From NCBI RefSeq assembly GCF_008271365.1, contig NZ_CP043430.1, positions 3,286,001-3,350,000 of the forward strand: a stretch of DNA of 64,000 bases, given 5' to 3'. The DNA comes from Microbacterium sp. 1S1. Its GTDB lineage: Bacteria > Actinomycetota > Actinomycetes > Actinomycetales > Microbacteriaceae. A program made the position numbers and the translations under genes. This document shows, piece by piece, positions 1-8,363 of the stretch. A model generated the notes under the pieces. The model worked only from the letters and a program-made list of their open reading frames with translations. It did not search any database and was not told the origin of the DNA. Position 1 is the first letter of the stretch, and every line of letters starts with the position of its first letter.

Positions 1-36
1 CGCGGCGTCGGCTACATGATCAAGGCCCCGCAGTGA
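1..36 (+). CDS. Response regulator, C-terminal end (partial)
   Basis: Only the last 11 codons are in the window, reading RGVGYMIKAPQ and then TGA. The RGxGY(M/R) ending is typical of the winged-helix output domain of OmpR/PhoB-family response regulators. The stop codon overlaps the GTG start of the downstream histidine kinase (GTGA), as expected for a co-translated two-component pair. The regulated genes cannot be told from this fragment. Confidence 0.8.
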   Translation, partial: RGVGYMIKAPQ

Positions 37-1553
37 GCGGAGCGGCGATGGCGCGACGGCCCATGAGCCTGCAGACCCGGCTGATGACCGCCGTGATCGG
101 GTTCGTGTCGCTGATCCTCGTCATCGTCGCCGTCATCACCAGTGCCACGCTCGGCAGCACCCTGGAGCAGCAGCTCGACGACGAGGTGAAAGGCTATGCG
201 ATCACCATCCGGGACCAGTTGGTGTCACGCTCCACCCCTTCGGAGGCGACGGCGGAGAACATCCTCTACGGCCGCGACGTCAAAGTCCCCGGTCTGCTGT
301 TCTCCGTCGCGAGTCCGGTCGTCGGCCCGACGGGCCTCGTCTTCGACGATAACCGCGAGGACCTCACCAGCTCGTCGCGCACCCTCACCTCCGAGCAGCT
401 GCAGCAGCTCTACGGCACGGTGGCCCTCGGGACGCCGGCCACGGTCTCCTTCGATGGACTGGGTTCGTACCGCATCGTCGCGACGACCGCGAGCAACGGC
501 GTCGTCGTCGTCACCGGGCTCCCCCGCGACGACATCCAGAATCAGCTCACCCAGCTGCTCACCGTCATCCTGCTCGCGACGGCCGGCGGGCTGATCCTCC
601 TCGCCCTCACCACGGCCGTCACGATTCGCGTCGGACTGCGACCGCTGCGGGCGGTGGCGGCGACCGCGACGCGCGTCGCCAACCAGCAGCTCGACCGCGG
701 CGAGGTCAGCATCACGGAGCGTGTGCCGGCGAGCGAAGCCGACCCCCGCACGGAGACCGGGCTCGTCGGGGCCGCGCTCAACAAGCTGCTCGACCACGTC
801 GACTCCTCCCTCGCCGCCCGGCAGAAGAACGAGGAGCAGATGCGGAGGTTCGTCGCGGATGCGAGCCATGAGCTGCGCACCCCCCTGGCCTCGATCCGCG
901 GATACTCCGAGCTGTCGCTGCGCGCCTTGCGGCAGGCCCCCGAGGCAACGCGGGAAGATCAGGTCGTCGAGGGCACCACGTCGTCGTTGGAACGCATCCA
1001 GGCGCAGTCGCTGCGGATGACGCGCCTCGTGGAGGATCTCCTTCTCCTGGCACGACTGGACGAGGGCCGGGAGCTGATCTACGGCACGGTCGATCTCGCC
1101 CAGCTCGCGCTCGAAGGACTCTCGGACGCTCGGCCGACCGCCGCCGATCATCACTGGAACATCGAGGTGCCGGACGAGCCGGTGACCGTCGTCGGCGATG
1201 CGGGGCGGCTGCACCAGGTCGTGGCGAACCTGCTGGCCAACGCCCGCACGCACACCCCCGCGGGGACGACGGTCACACTCAGCGTGGCGCGGGAGGGTGA
1301 TGACGCCGTGCTCCGCGTGCATGACGACGGTCCGGGGATCGACCCTGCTCTCCGCGACGAGCTCTTCGCCCGGTTCGCCCGGGGGGACAGCTCTCGCGCT
1401 CGGCAGACCGGCGGCACGGGGCTCGGGCTCGCGATCGTCAAGGCCATCGTGGAGGGTCATCACGGCCGCATCTCTGTCGACAGCGAGCCCGGCGACACGA
1501 CCTTCACCGTCCGGCTGCCGTTGACTCCTCCCGGCGACCCCTCCGACGCCTGA
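33..1553 (+). CDS. Two-component sensor histidine kinase
   Basis: This 506-residue membrane kinase should autophosphorylate on a histidine and pass the phosphate to the regulator encoded just upstream. A transmembrane helix lies near residues 18-40 and a second near 173-197, with about 130 extracytoplasmic residues between them as sensor. A HAMP-type linker follows. The H-box (SHELRTPLAS) puts the phosphorylated histidine at His279. An N-box (NLLANARTHT), a G1 box (DDGPGID) and a G2 box (GTGLGLAI) complete the ATPase domain. The GTG start overlaps the regulator stop by 4 bp; an in-frame ATG at 48 is an alternative. It resembles MprB/TcrS-type actinobacterial kinases, but the stimulus is unknown. 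Confidence 0.93.
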   Translation: MSGAAMARRPMSLQTRLMTAVIGFVSLILVIVAVITSATLGSTLEQQLDDEVKGYAITIRDQLVSRSTPSEATAENILYGRDVKVPGLLFSVASPVVGPTGLVFDDNREDLTSSSRTLTSEQLQQLYGTVALGTPATVSFDGLGSYRIVATTASNGVVVVTGLPRDDIQNQLTQLLTVILLATAGGLILLALTTAVTIRVGLRPLRAVAATATRVANQQLDRGEVSITERVPASEADPRTETGLVGAALNKLLDHVDSSLAARQKNEEQMRRFVADASHELRTPLASIRGYSELSLRALRQAPEATREDQVVEGTTSSLERIQAQSLRMTRLVEDLLLLARLDEGRELIYGTVDLAQLALEGLSDARPTAADHHWNIEVPDEPVTVVGDAGRLHQVVANLLANARTHTPAGTTVTLSVAREGDDAVLRVHDDGPGIDPALRDELFARFARGDSSRARQTGGTGLGLAIVKAIVEGHHGRISVDSEPGDTTFTVRLPLTPPGDPSDA

Positions 1554-1592
1554 TCCCGGGACCTTCGCACTCCCTCCGCCCCGTGCACATCT

Positions 1593-1865
1593 GCACGACC
1601 CGACCTCTTCCGCACGACGAATCCGTCCATCCCCTCGTGCAGACGTCCCGAGGTCGTGCAGCTGTGTTGTCCGGCCGGCGTCCGAGGTCGAGACGGGCAC
1701 TTTCTCACCGGCACGACCCGACCTCGTCCGCACCGAGGATCCGTCCATCCCCTCGTGCAGACATCCCGAGGTCGTGCAGGTGTTATCCGGCCGGCGTTCG
1801 AGTCGGGACGGGCACTTTCTCACAGGCACGACCCGACCTCATCCGCACGATGGATCCGTCCATCC
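1593..1865. repeat. 115-118 bp tandem repeat, two full copies and a partial third
   Basis: Copies begin at 1593, 1711 and 1826, each opening with GCACGACCCGACCTC. The first two run for about 117 bp and share the blocks TCCGTCCATCCCCTCGTGCA, GAGGTCGTGCAG, TCCGGCCGGCGT and GACGGGCACTTTCTCAC. The third is cut after about 40 bp, where it runs into the 19-bp array. Inside a copy, CTGCACGACC (1591-1600) and GGTCGTGCAG (1652-1661) are exact inverted repeats, and a smaller GCACGA/TCGTGC pair lies between them. There is no CRISPR-like spacer architecture. Confidence 0.85.
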
Positions 1866-1995
1866 GGTCGTGCACCCGTGCCCCGATCGTGCAGGTGTCC
1901 CCGGTCGTACCCCCGTGCCCCGGTCGTGCACCCGTGCCCCGGTCGTGCACCCGTGCCCCGGTCGTGCACCCGTGCCCCGGTCGTGCACCCGTCCC
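1866..1995. repeat. 19-bp minisatellite (GGTCGTGCACCCGTGCCCC)
   Basis: About seven head-to-tail copies of a 19-bp unit are present. Units at 1922, 1941 and 1960 are identical; those at 1866, 1885, 1903 and 1979 carry small changes (the one at 1885 is 18 bp). Uniform copies without intervening unique sequence fit slippage or unequal crossing-over. Copy number is therefore likely to differ between strains. Confidence 0.9.
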
Positions 1996-2135
1996 CCCGG
2001 CCGCGGCCCTGTCATGACCAGGTCTCCTGCACGACCCGGGGGCGGATGCACGACGAGACGGCGGAGACCGTCGTGCCGGTGTCGCGGGGTCGTGCAGGCG
2101 TCGCGTAGCCCCCGGACGCGGAACCGGAGGCAGGG

Positions 2136-3710
2136 TCAGTAGCCGGCGAAGGCGTCCGTCGTGAGTGACCGGGCCTTCTGCAGCGCGGGGGCGAGGTCGG
2201 CGATGAGCCGCGGCGGCCCGGAGATGAAGGCGTGCCGCGCGGAGAGGTCCCCGACGGCGTGCTCCAGGGTCTCCGCGTCCAGACGCGCTCCCTGGGCCCA
2301 GGTCCAGTGCGGGGGAAGGTCGGCGGGCTCGTCCGGTGTGAACACGACCGCGCGCACTCCCGTCGCGGCGAGCTCATCGCGGAAGGCGAGCTCCCGTGCC
2401 GAGGACGCCACATAGACGAGCACGATGTCGCGCCGCTCCCCCGTCGCCTGAAGCTGCCGGAGCTGCGACACGAAAGGGGTCACGCCGATGCCCGCTGCCA
2501 CCATGAGGACCGGTTGCTCGCCGCGCGGCAGGATGAAGTCGCCCCAGGTTCCGGTGACCGCGAACGTCGCACCGGGCTCGGCTGCCGCGAGAGCCCGCTT
2601 GTAGCTCGACGGGTGCTGCTGGTCGCCGTTCTTGTACGCGATGCGAAGGGTCGGAAGGTCGGCCGGAGCGGACACGATGCTGAACTCGCGGCGCGTCCCC
2701 CGCGCGTCAGGCCGCCGATGCGGGACATCGAGCTCGAGGTACTGCCCGGGGAGGAACCGCACGCGGCCCTTCGCCCGGAAGGTGAGCTCCTGGGCCGTCG
2801 GCGTCACGGAGGTGCGGCGCTCCAGGACGAGGCGCACGGACCCGCGGAGCGCGAATGCGAAGGCCACGAGGTTGCCGATGAGGAGCGCGCGCTCCTGCCC
2901 GAGTGTGAAGAGACCGGCCACGGAGATCGGCCACCCCGCGAGCACGCCGACCACGACCGCGACCACGAGCTGCTGCCGACGCCTCGGCGGGAGGGTGAGC
3001 GGCTCGGACAGCATGAACGCGCCGAGGAAGAGGAAGGGGGACTGCAGCACCGCGAAGGACAGCGCCGTCGGGAGGTCGAAGGAGACGTCGAACTGCACGG
3101 CCTGGACGGCCTGCCGCGCGATCGAGGTCGCCACGGCGACCGCGAGGAAGAGGAGCACGACGCCGACCTTCTCCGTGCGCCAGAGCACCGCCAGGCCGAG
3201 AACGACGACCGGGATCGCGAGCACGGGAGTGCCGACCCACCACGACGACGACGTGCCGAGCCAGCTGAACGCGCCGAACGCTCCGAGGATCGACACCACC
3301 GCGGCACCGAATGCGGCCGGGTTGAAGATGTGGCGGCCACGCCACGCGATGAGGTACTTGGACGCGCTCGCCACCGCCCCGGCGAGCGCGAGGCCGACGA
3401 GGGCCGACGGCTCGACGCCAGGGCGCAGCACGAACAGGAGGATGAGCGCGGTGACGAGCGACGACTCCACCCGCCACGGAAGCCGGAGAAGGCGTTGGGC
3501 GAGCGCGTCCACCGCGGAGATGACGAGCGCGAGTACGGCGAAGGATGCCAGCAGCTCGGTCGGCGTCGGCGCGACGATCACCCCGAACAGGGACAGGACG
3601 AGGGCGATGAGAGCGAGCGCCGCCAGGGCGAACAACACCAGGCGGTACATCGAGAGGGAGCCGAGCACGGCGAGGACGCGCTGGCGGGCGGCGGCGAAGG
3701 CGGTGGTCAC
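2136..3710 (-). CDS. NqrB/RnfD-like membrane protein fused to an FNR-type flavin reductase
   Basis: The 524-residue protein has two parts. Residues 1 to about 300 are strongly hydrophobic with many membrane segments and resemble the NqrB/RnfD membrane subunit. Residues from about 310 form a ferredoxin-NADP-reductase-like module: FLPGQYLELDVP and RREFSIVS (Phe343 region) for FAD binding, and GIGVTPFVSQL (about residues 405-415) for the nicotinamide nucleotide. The likely job is to move electrons from cytosolic NAD(P)H across the membrane to flavin on an exported carrier. The GTG start overlaps the apbE stop by 4 bp. An upstream open frame exists but only antisense-like sequence would be added. 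The acceptor is unknown. Confidence 0.82.
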   Translation of the reverse strand: MTTAFAAARQRVLAVLGSLSMYRLVLFALAALALIALVLSLFGVIVAPTPTELLASFAVLALVISAVDALAQRLLRLPWRVESSLVTALILLFVLRPGVEPSALVGLALAGAVASASKYLIAWRGRHIFNPAAFGAAVVSILGAFGAFSWLGTSSSWWVGTPVLAIPVVVLGLAVLWRTEKVGVVLLFLAVAVATSIARQAVQAVQFDVSFDLPTALSFAVLQSPFLFLGAFMLSEPLTLPPRRRQQLVVAVVVGVLAGWPISVAGLFTLGQERALLIGNLVAFAFALRGSVRLVLERRTSVTPTAQELTFRAKGRVRFLPGQYLELDVPHRRPDARGTRREFSIVSAPADLPTLRIAYKNGDQQHPSSYKRALAAAEPGATFAVTGTWGDFILPRGEQPVLMVAAGIGVTPFVSQLRQLQATGERRDIVLVYVASSARELAFRDELAATGVRAVVFTPDEPADLPPHWTWAQGARLDAETLEHAVGDLSARHAFISGPPRLIADLAPALQKARSLTTDAFAGY

Positions 3711-4600
3711 GGTGTCAGGTCTCCCCCGGGTCCGGCGGCTCCGGCTGCGGCCGCGATGAAGAGTTCGGCGGGGCAACCGGGCGAGCGCTGCACCCGCCCG
3801 TCGGTGGTCATGCGCACCCACTCGGCACCCCAGCGGGCGGCGAGCTCCGGACCGCCGTCGAAGAACAGGGCGGTGGCCACGGCGTCGGCCGTCATCGCGT
3901 CCGGCGCGAGGGCCCACGTCGCCGCCCAGGTACGGACGGGCCGTCCCGTCCGGGCGTCGAGCACGTGGTGGAGGCCGTCGCCCCAGGCTCGGCGGTTGAC
4001 GGCGGATGCGCACAGCGCGCCGTCGTGGAGCTCCACGACTCCGATCGCCTTGCGCGCATCGTAGGGGTGCTCGAGGGCGATGCGCACGGTGCCGCCACGC
4101 GCGCGGATGTCGCCGCCGGCGTCGACGACGACATCCCCGGGGACATCGGCCAGCGCGGCCATCACGCGGTCGACCAGACGTCCCTTGCCGACGGCGCCGA
4201 CGTCGAGGAGCGCCGGGGCGACCGCCTCGACGGCATCGTCCGACCACGCCAGTCGCTCGGTCCAGGAGGCCGGAGCGGGGCGGGGATCGCCAGTCTGCAG
4301 CGAGTACGCAGCGTCGTACCCGAGCGCGGCGAGGCTGTCGGCGACCAGCGGGTTCACCGCTCCGGCTGTCGCGGCGTCGAGCTCGCGATACACGTCGAGC
4401 ATGGGCCGCACGTCCGGGGACGACAGCCGCCCGCCGGCACGCCCCAGGCGCGACACGTCGGAGTCGTCGCGGAACCGCGACCACGCCCGATCGAACCGCT
4501 CGATCTCCGCCGTCACCGCTGCCCGGACGTGATCCGCGAGCGGCACGTCGGTCTCGATCTCCCACCCGGTGCCGATCGCCTCGAATCGCCAGCCCGCCAT
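3707..4600 (-). CDS. apbE: FAD:protein FMN transferase (ApbE family)
   Basis: A 297-residue ApbE-family enzyme, close to normal family length. The family attaches FMN covalently from FAD to a Ser/Thr of extracytoplasmic FMN-binding domains, using Mg2+. Recognisable motifs are VGAVGKGRLVDRV, the DAGGDIRARGG loop and MTADAVATALFF near the C terminus. I see no clear signal peptide or lipobox, unlike many ApbE proteins, so its export route is uncertain. It lies 15 bp after the FMN-binding lipoprotein gene and overlaps the reductase gene, which makes those two proteins the obvious substrate and partner. Confidence 0.93.
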   Translation of the reverse strand: MAGWRFEAIGTGWEIETDVPLADHVRAAVTAEIERFDRAWSRFRDDSDVSRLGRAGGRLSSPDVRPMLDVYRELDAATAGAVNPLVADSLAALGYDAAYSLQTGDPRPAPASWTERLAWSDDAVEAVAPALLDVGAVGKGRLVDRVMAALADVPGDVVVDAGGDIRARGGTVRIALEHPYDARKAIGVVELHDGALCASAVNRRAWGDGLHHVLDARTGRPVRTWAATWALAPDAMTADAVATALFFDGGPELAARWGAEWVRMTTDGRVQRSPGCPAELFIAAAAGAAGPGGDLTP

Positions 4601-4615
4601 GACGACGCCTCGCGC

Positions 4616-5092
4616 CTAAGCGGCGGCCTGCTCCTTGATGGCCTCCACCGCGTCGTTGAAACCGCCGCTCGTGAGCGAGGAGCCGGCGACGCGGCTGACG
4701 TTCAGCTCGTCGATCGGCTTTCCCACGACCTCGTCGGCGATCCCGTCGATGAACTCGCCCTGGTACCGCTCGGTCTCCGGCGCCTTGGGGTCGCCGGTCA
4801 CCTCGACCTCGGTCACGACGCCGTCGGCGAGGGTGAGTGTGACGGTGATCTCCTCCACCGTCTCCGGCGTCTGGTACGAGCCGTCGGCGGTGTACGTGCC
4901 GTCGGTGTAGGTGCCGGAGGCGTCGCCGCCGCTCGACGACGAGGACGAGGACGACCCCGCCGTCTCATCGGCACCGTTCGAGGTGTCGGCGGCGTCTCCG
5001 GTCGACGAGCACCCGGCGAGGATGAAGAGTCCTGCGACCCCGAGAAGGGCGGAGCCCGTGCGGACAGAGGTCGGAACGGTCGTGCGGATCAT
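4616..5092 (-). CDS. FMN-binding-domain lipoprotein
   Basis: The 158-residue protein starts at the ATG preceded by GGGAGGA; a longer frame adds 19 residues without support. A lipoprotein signal ends in LAGC (Cys28), followed by a Ser/Gly-rich linker with eight serines in a row and then a small FMN-binding domain. Near the C terminus AGSSLTSGG (136-144) aligns with the family flavinylation motif SGAT-x-TS, which would make Ser139 the attachment site. The change from SGAT to AGSS is unusual. It would be a surface-tethered flavin carrier modified by the neighbouring ApbE and reduced by the fused reductase. Confidence 0.82.
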   Translation of the reverse strand: MIRTTVPTSVRTGSALLGVAGLFILAGCSSTGDAADTSNGADETAGSSSSSSSSGGDASGTYTDGTYTADGSYQTPETVEEITVTLTLADGVVTEVEVTGDPKAPETERYQGEFIDGIADEVVGKPIDELNVSRVAGSSLTSGGFNDAVEAIKEQAAA

Positions 5093-5183
5093 GGGTCCTC
5101 CCGGTGCGTCGTCGGTCGACTCTTCCGTCGATGACTCGACCGTAAGCACCGCGGCTATGCGCGGGCTGTGTCGTCCCGATGAG

Positions 5184-6218
5184 TTACGCGTCCCCGCCGA
5201 ACATGCTCGTGACGGATCCGTCCTCGAAGACCTCGTGGATCGCGCGAGCCAGCAGCGGCGCGATCGGGAGCACCGTCAACGTCTCCCAACGGCGCGAGGC
5301 CGAGAGCGGGATGGTGTCGGTGACGACGACCTCGTCGATCGCCGCGTCCTGCAGGCGCTCCGACGCCGGATCGCTGAAGATGGCGTGGGTCGCGGCCACG
5401 ATCACGCGGCGCGCACCGTTCGCCTTGAGCGCCTGAGCGGCTTTCACGATGGTGCCGCCGGTGTCGATCATGTCGTCGACGAGGAGGCAGGTGCGGCCCT
5501 CGACGGTACCGACGATCTCGTGCACCGAGACCTGGTTGGCGACCTTCGGGTCGCGACGCTTGTGGATGATCGCGAGCGGCGCGCCGAGGCTGTCGGACCA
5601 GGTGTCCGCCACCCGGACGCGCCCCATGTCCGGCGACACCACCGTGAGGATCTCGCGGTCCTCGGGCGTCAACGTGCGCTCGAAGTGCTCCAGGAGCACC
5701 GGCTTGGCGAACAGGTGGTCGACGGGCCCGTCGAAGAAGCCCTGGATCTGCGCGGCGTGCAGATCGACGCTCATGACGCGGTCGGCGCCGGCGGTCTTCA
5801 GCAGGTCCGCGACGAGCCGCGCACTGATCGGCTCACGCCCCCGGCCCTTCTTGTCCTGACGCGAATACGGATAGTACGGGGCGACGACGGTGATGCGCTT
5901 GGCCGAGGCGCGCTTGGCGGCATCGATCATGATGAGCGTCTCCATGAGCCACTCGTTCACCGGCTCGCCGAAGGTCTGGACGAGGAAGAGGTCGACCCCG
6001 CGGATCGAGACCTCGAAGCGCGCGTAGATCTCACCGGAGGCGAAGGTACGGTGCTCGACCGGGGCGATCTCGGTGCCGAGTGAGGCGGCGACCGCGGCGG
6101 TGAGCTCGGGATGCGAACGTCCACCGGCGACGACGAGCCGCTTCTTGGTCTTCGCGATGATGCCGGGGGCCACCCCGTTGTCGCGATCCAGGTCGACCGT
6201 CTTCTTCTTCCGGGCCAT
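5184..6218 (-). CDS. prs: Ribose-phosphate pyrophosphokinase
   Basis: Makes PRPP from ribose 5-phosphate and ATP for nucleotide, histidine and tryptophan synthesis. The 344-residue protein carries the family landmarks: the DLHAAQIQGFF metal/ATP segment, SPDMGRVRVADTW, and the PRPP loop LLVDDMIDTGGTI. The start chosen is MARKKKTVDL, 7 bp after the glmU stop; the frame extends 13 codons further but into glmU. The tRNA-Gln, glmU and prs order suggests co-transcription. Confidence 0.97.
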   Translation of the reverse strand: MARKKKTVDLDRDNGVAPGIIAKTKKRLVVAGGRSHPELTAAVAASLGTEIAPVEHRTFASGEIYARFEVSIRGVDLFLVQTFGEPVNEWLMETLIMIDAAKRASAKRITVVAPYYPYSRQDKKGRGREPISARLVADLLKTAGADRVMSVDLHAAQIQGFFDGPVDHLFAKPVLLEHFERTLTPEDREILTVVSPDMGRVRVADTWSDSLGAPLAIIHKRRDPKVANQVSVHEIVGTVEGRTCLLVDDMIDTGGTIVKAAQALKANGARRVIVAATHAIFSDPASERLQDAAIDEVVVTDTIPLSASRRWETLTVLPIAPLLARAIHEVFEDGSVTSMFGGDA

Positions 6219-6225
6219 GCTCCGC

Positions 6226-7656
6226 CTATTCCGCTGAATTCTCCCGGGCAGCGGCATCCGCCGCTCCCGTGCCTGCTCTGTTCTTCTCGACCCACCCCTC
6301 GACGTTGCGCTGGGGGGCGACGCTCATGGCCAGGGCACCGGCCGGGACGTCCTTGCGGACGACGGCGCCGGCGCCGGTCTTCGCACCAGCTCCCAGCCTA
6401 ACGGGCGCGACCAGCACCGTGTGCGAGCCCGTGTGCACCTCGTCGCCGATCTCGGTACGGTGCTTGTTGACGTCGTCGTAGTTGGCAGTGATCGTGCTCG
6501 CGCCGAGGTTCACCCCGCGCCCGATCGTCGCATCGCCGACGTAGGAGAGGTGCGGGACCTTGCTGCCCTCGCCGATCTCGGCGTTCTTCGTCTCGACGTA
6601 GGCGCCGATCTTCCCCTTCGCGCCCAGGACGGTGCCGGCGCGGAGGTAGGAGAACGGGCCGACGGTCGCCTCGGCGCCGATCACGGCCAGCGTCGCGTCC
6701 GTGCGGCGCACGACGGCGTCCTCGCCGACCTCGCAGTCGACGAGCGTGGTGTCCGGGCCGATGGTCGCGCCGGCGGCGATCGTCGTCGCGCGCAGGATCT
6801 GCGTGTTCGGCAGGATCGTGACATCGGGAGCGAGGGTCGCGTCATCATCGATCCACGTGGTCGCGGGGTCGACGATCGTGACGCCCTCGAGCTGCCAGCG
6901 ACGCACGATGCGGGCGTTCAGGCGACGGCCGACCTCGGCGAGCTGGGCTCGGTCGTTGACGCCGAACGTGACCTCGACGTCGGCGACGATCGACGCGGCG
7001 ACCCGGTCGCCGTCGCGGCGGACGAGGCCGGGGACATCGGTGAGGTACATCTCGCCCTGGGCGTTGTCCACGCCGAGACGGGGCAGGTAGGTCCGCAGCG
7101 TGGACGCGCGGAAGACGTACATGCCCGCGTTGATCTCACTGACCGCGGCCTCCTCCTCCGTCGCGTCTTTCTGCTCGACGATGCGGTCGACGTCGCCGTC
7201 CGCATCGCGGATGACCCGGCCGTAGCCCGTGGGGTCGTCGACGCGGGCGGTCATGAGGGTCGCCGGGGCTCCGGAGGCCCGGTGCTCGGCGAGGAAGGCG
7301 GAGAGCGTGTCCGCGTCGGCCAGCGGGCAGTCGCCCGAGAGCACGAGGATGTCGCCGTCGAAGTCGGCGGGGAGAGCATCGACGGCCACCTGGACGGCGC
7401 GGCCGGTACCCGGCACGTCGTCCTGATCGACGAAGACCGCATCCGGGTAGTCCTCGCGCAGTGCGGTGACGACCTTGTCGCGCTCGTGCCGCACGACGAC
7501 CTCGATGTGCGCCGGCTGCAGTCGGGTCGCGGTCGTCAGCACGTGTCCGACCAGAGGCCGCCCGCTGATCGGGTGCAGAACCTTCGGCAGGCGCGACTTC
7601 ATGCGGGTGCCCTGGCCGGCGGCGAGGACGATGATGGCGAGGTTGTTCCCAGTCAT
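6226..7656 (-). CDS. glmU: Bifunctional GlmU (UDP-GlcNAc synthesis)
   Basis: Acetylates glucosamine 1-phosphate and then uridylylates it to UDP-GlcNAc for peptidoglycan. The 476-residue protein has the N-terminal nucleotidyltransferase motif LAAGQGTRMKSRLPK and a C-terminal left-handed beta-helix rich in hexapeptide repeats, with the acetyltransferase signature region around YVETKNAEIGEGSKVPHLSY. Start ATG 7656 (MTGNNLAIIV) is fixed by the conserved LAAG motif 12 residues in. It lies only 1 nt after the mature end of tRNA-Gln, so its Shine-Dalgarno-like GGCGGA is part of the tRNA acceptor stem. Confidence 0.97.
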   Translation of the reverse strand: MTGNNLAIIVLAAGQGTRMKSRLPKVLHPISGRPLVGHVLTTATRLQPAHIEVVVRHERDKVVTALREDYPDAVFVDQDDVPGTGRAVQVAVDALPADFDGDILVLSGDCPLADADTLSAFLAEHRASGAPATLMTARVDDPTGYGRVIRDADGDVDRIVEQKDATEEEAAVSEINAGMYVFRASTLRTYLPRLGVDNAQGEMYLTDVPGLVRRDGDRVAASIVADVEVTFGVNDRAQLAEVGRRLNARIVRRWQLEGVTIVDPATTWIDDDATLAPDVTILPNTQILRATTIAAGATIGPDTTLVDCEVGEDAVVRRTDATLAVIGAEATVGPFSYLRAGTVLGAKGKIGAYVETKNAEIGEGSKVPHLSYVGDATIGRGVNLGASTITANYDDVNKHRTEIGDEVHTGSHTVLVAPVRLGAGAKTGAGAVVRKDVPAGALAMSVAPQRNVEGWVEKNRAGTGAADAAARENSAE

Positions 7657-7657
7657 G

Positions 7658-7729
7658 CTCCGCCGCCAGGACTCGAACCTAGACCTCACAGCTCCAAAGG
7701 CTGTCGTGCTGCCATTACACCACGGCGGA
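7658..7729 (-). tRNA. tRNA-Gln (anticodon TTG)
   Basis: Reading the minus strand, acceptor arms TCCGCCG and CGGCGGA pair over 7 bp. The anticodon stem ACAGC/GCTGT encloses the loop CTTTGGA, giving anticodon TTG. The T-loop GGTTCGAGTCC is present. The discriminator is G and CCA is not encoded, so it must be added after processing. The gene ends one base before the glmU start codon. Confidence 0.95.
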
Positions 7730-7853
7730 CCGCGGCACCCCCGGGGGGACCGCCCGATAAGTCTGCCACGTCCGCGCGGGTGTTCCTGTGTGGACGGCCC
7801 CCGCGCGGCGCTCCCGTCATCCGCCGGAAACACCGCTCTGGGATCCTGATGCC

Positions 7854-8363
7854 ATGAACATCGCGATCCATCGGGTCACCGTCGCCAGCCCCGAGATGGC
7901 GGACTTCGTCGGCGCACACCACGCCGAGATGCAGGGCACCGCTCCGCCGGAGAGCCAGCACGCCCTCACGCTCGACCGGCTGCTCACTCCGCGCGTCCGC
8001 TTCTTCACGGGAGTCGTCGAGGGACGGATCGCCGCGACGGGAGCGCTCGCGGTCGTCGAGGAGGGGCACGAGGAGCTCAAGTCGATGCGCACGGACCCGG
8101 CGCTCCGCGGGCGCGGGTTCGGACGGGCGATGCTGGACCACCTTCTCGACGATGCGGCCGGGCGCGGCGTCCGGCGGGTCTCGCTGGAGACAGGACGCGA
8201 CCCCTTCTTCGCTCCCGCCCGGGCGATGTACGCCGCGGCCGGGTTCCGGGAGGGTCCGCCGTTCGGCACCTACCTCCCCGATCCGCACAGCGCGTTCCTG
8301 ACGACGCTCCTTCCCGCGTCGTCCGAGGCCACGACACGATCCCACGCGATAATGAACGGATGA
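7854..8363 (+). CDS. GNAT-family N-acetyltransferase
   Basis: A 169-residue acetyltransferase of the GNAT fold. The acetyl-CoA pyrophosphate loop is visible as LRGRGFGRAML (residues about 83-93), preceded by the beta-strand HEELKSMRTDP and followed by the YAAAGF segment typical of the C-terminal half. The substrate cannot be predicted. The ATG at 7854 is preferred over an upstream frame that runs into the promoter region of tRNA-Gln. It overlaps the next gene (marR-like) by 4 bp, suggesting the two are co-expressed. Confidence 0.88.
   Translation: MNIAIHRVTVASPEMADFVGAHHAEMQGTAPPESQHALTLDRLLTPRVRFFTGVVEGRIAATGALAVVEEGHEELKSMRTDPALRGRGFGRAMLDHLLDDAAGRGVRRVSLETGRDPFFAPARAMYAAAGFREGPPFGTYLPDPHSAFLTTLLPASSEATTRSHAIMNG

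Larger units (their letters stand above)
1554..2135. other. Non-coding repeat island between convergent genes
   Basis: This 582-bp stretch separates the histidine kinase from the convergent redox operon. I see no credible gene: open frames cross it on both strands but only translate repeats. It holds a 115-118 bp tandem repeat followed by a 19-bp minisatellite, both built around TCGTGCA and its complement TGCACGA (more than ten occurrences). TGCACGACC and GGTCGTGCA face each other as inverted repeats, so the transcript or single strand could fold. A role as a terminator between convergent genes is possible but not shown. Confidence 0.8.

Noticed and set aside
1866-1995. CRISPR array
   Set aside because: Units are 19 bp, head to tail, with no unique spacers and no cas genes nearby.
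2136-4565. 809-codon open frame covering both the reductase and apbE
   Set aside because: The upstream half is the shadow of apbE in another frame; the GTGA overlap gives a natural start at 3710.
5093-5183. Terminator between prs and the FMN-binding lipoprotein gene
   Set aside because: Only a 6-bp GGTCGA/TCGACC pairing was found, too weak to support.
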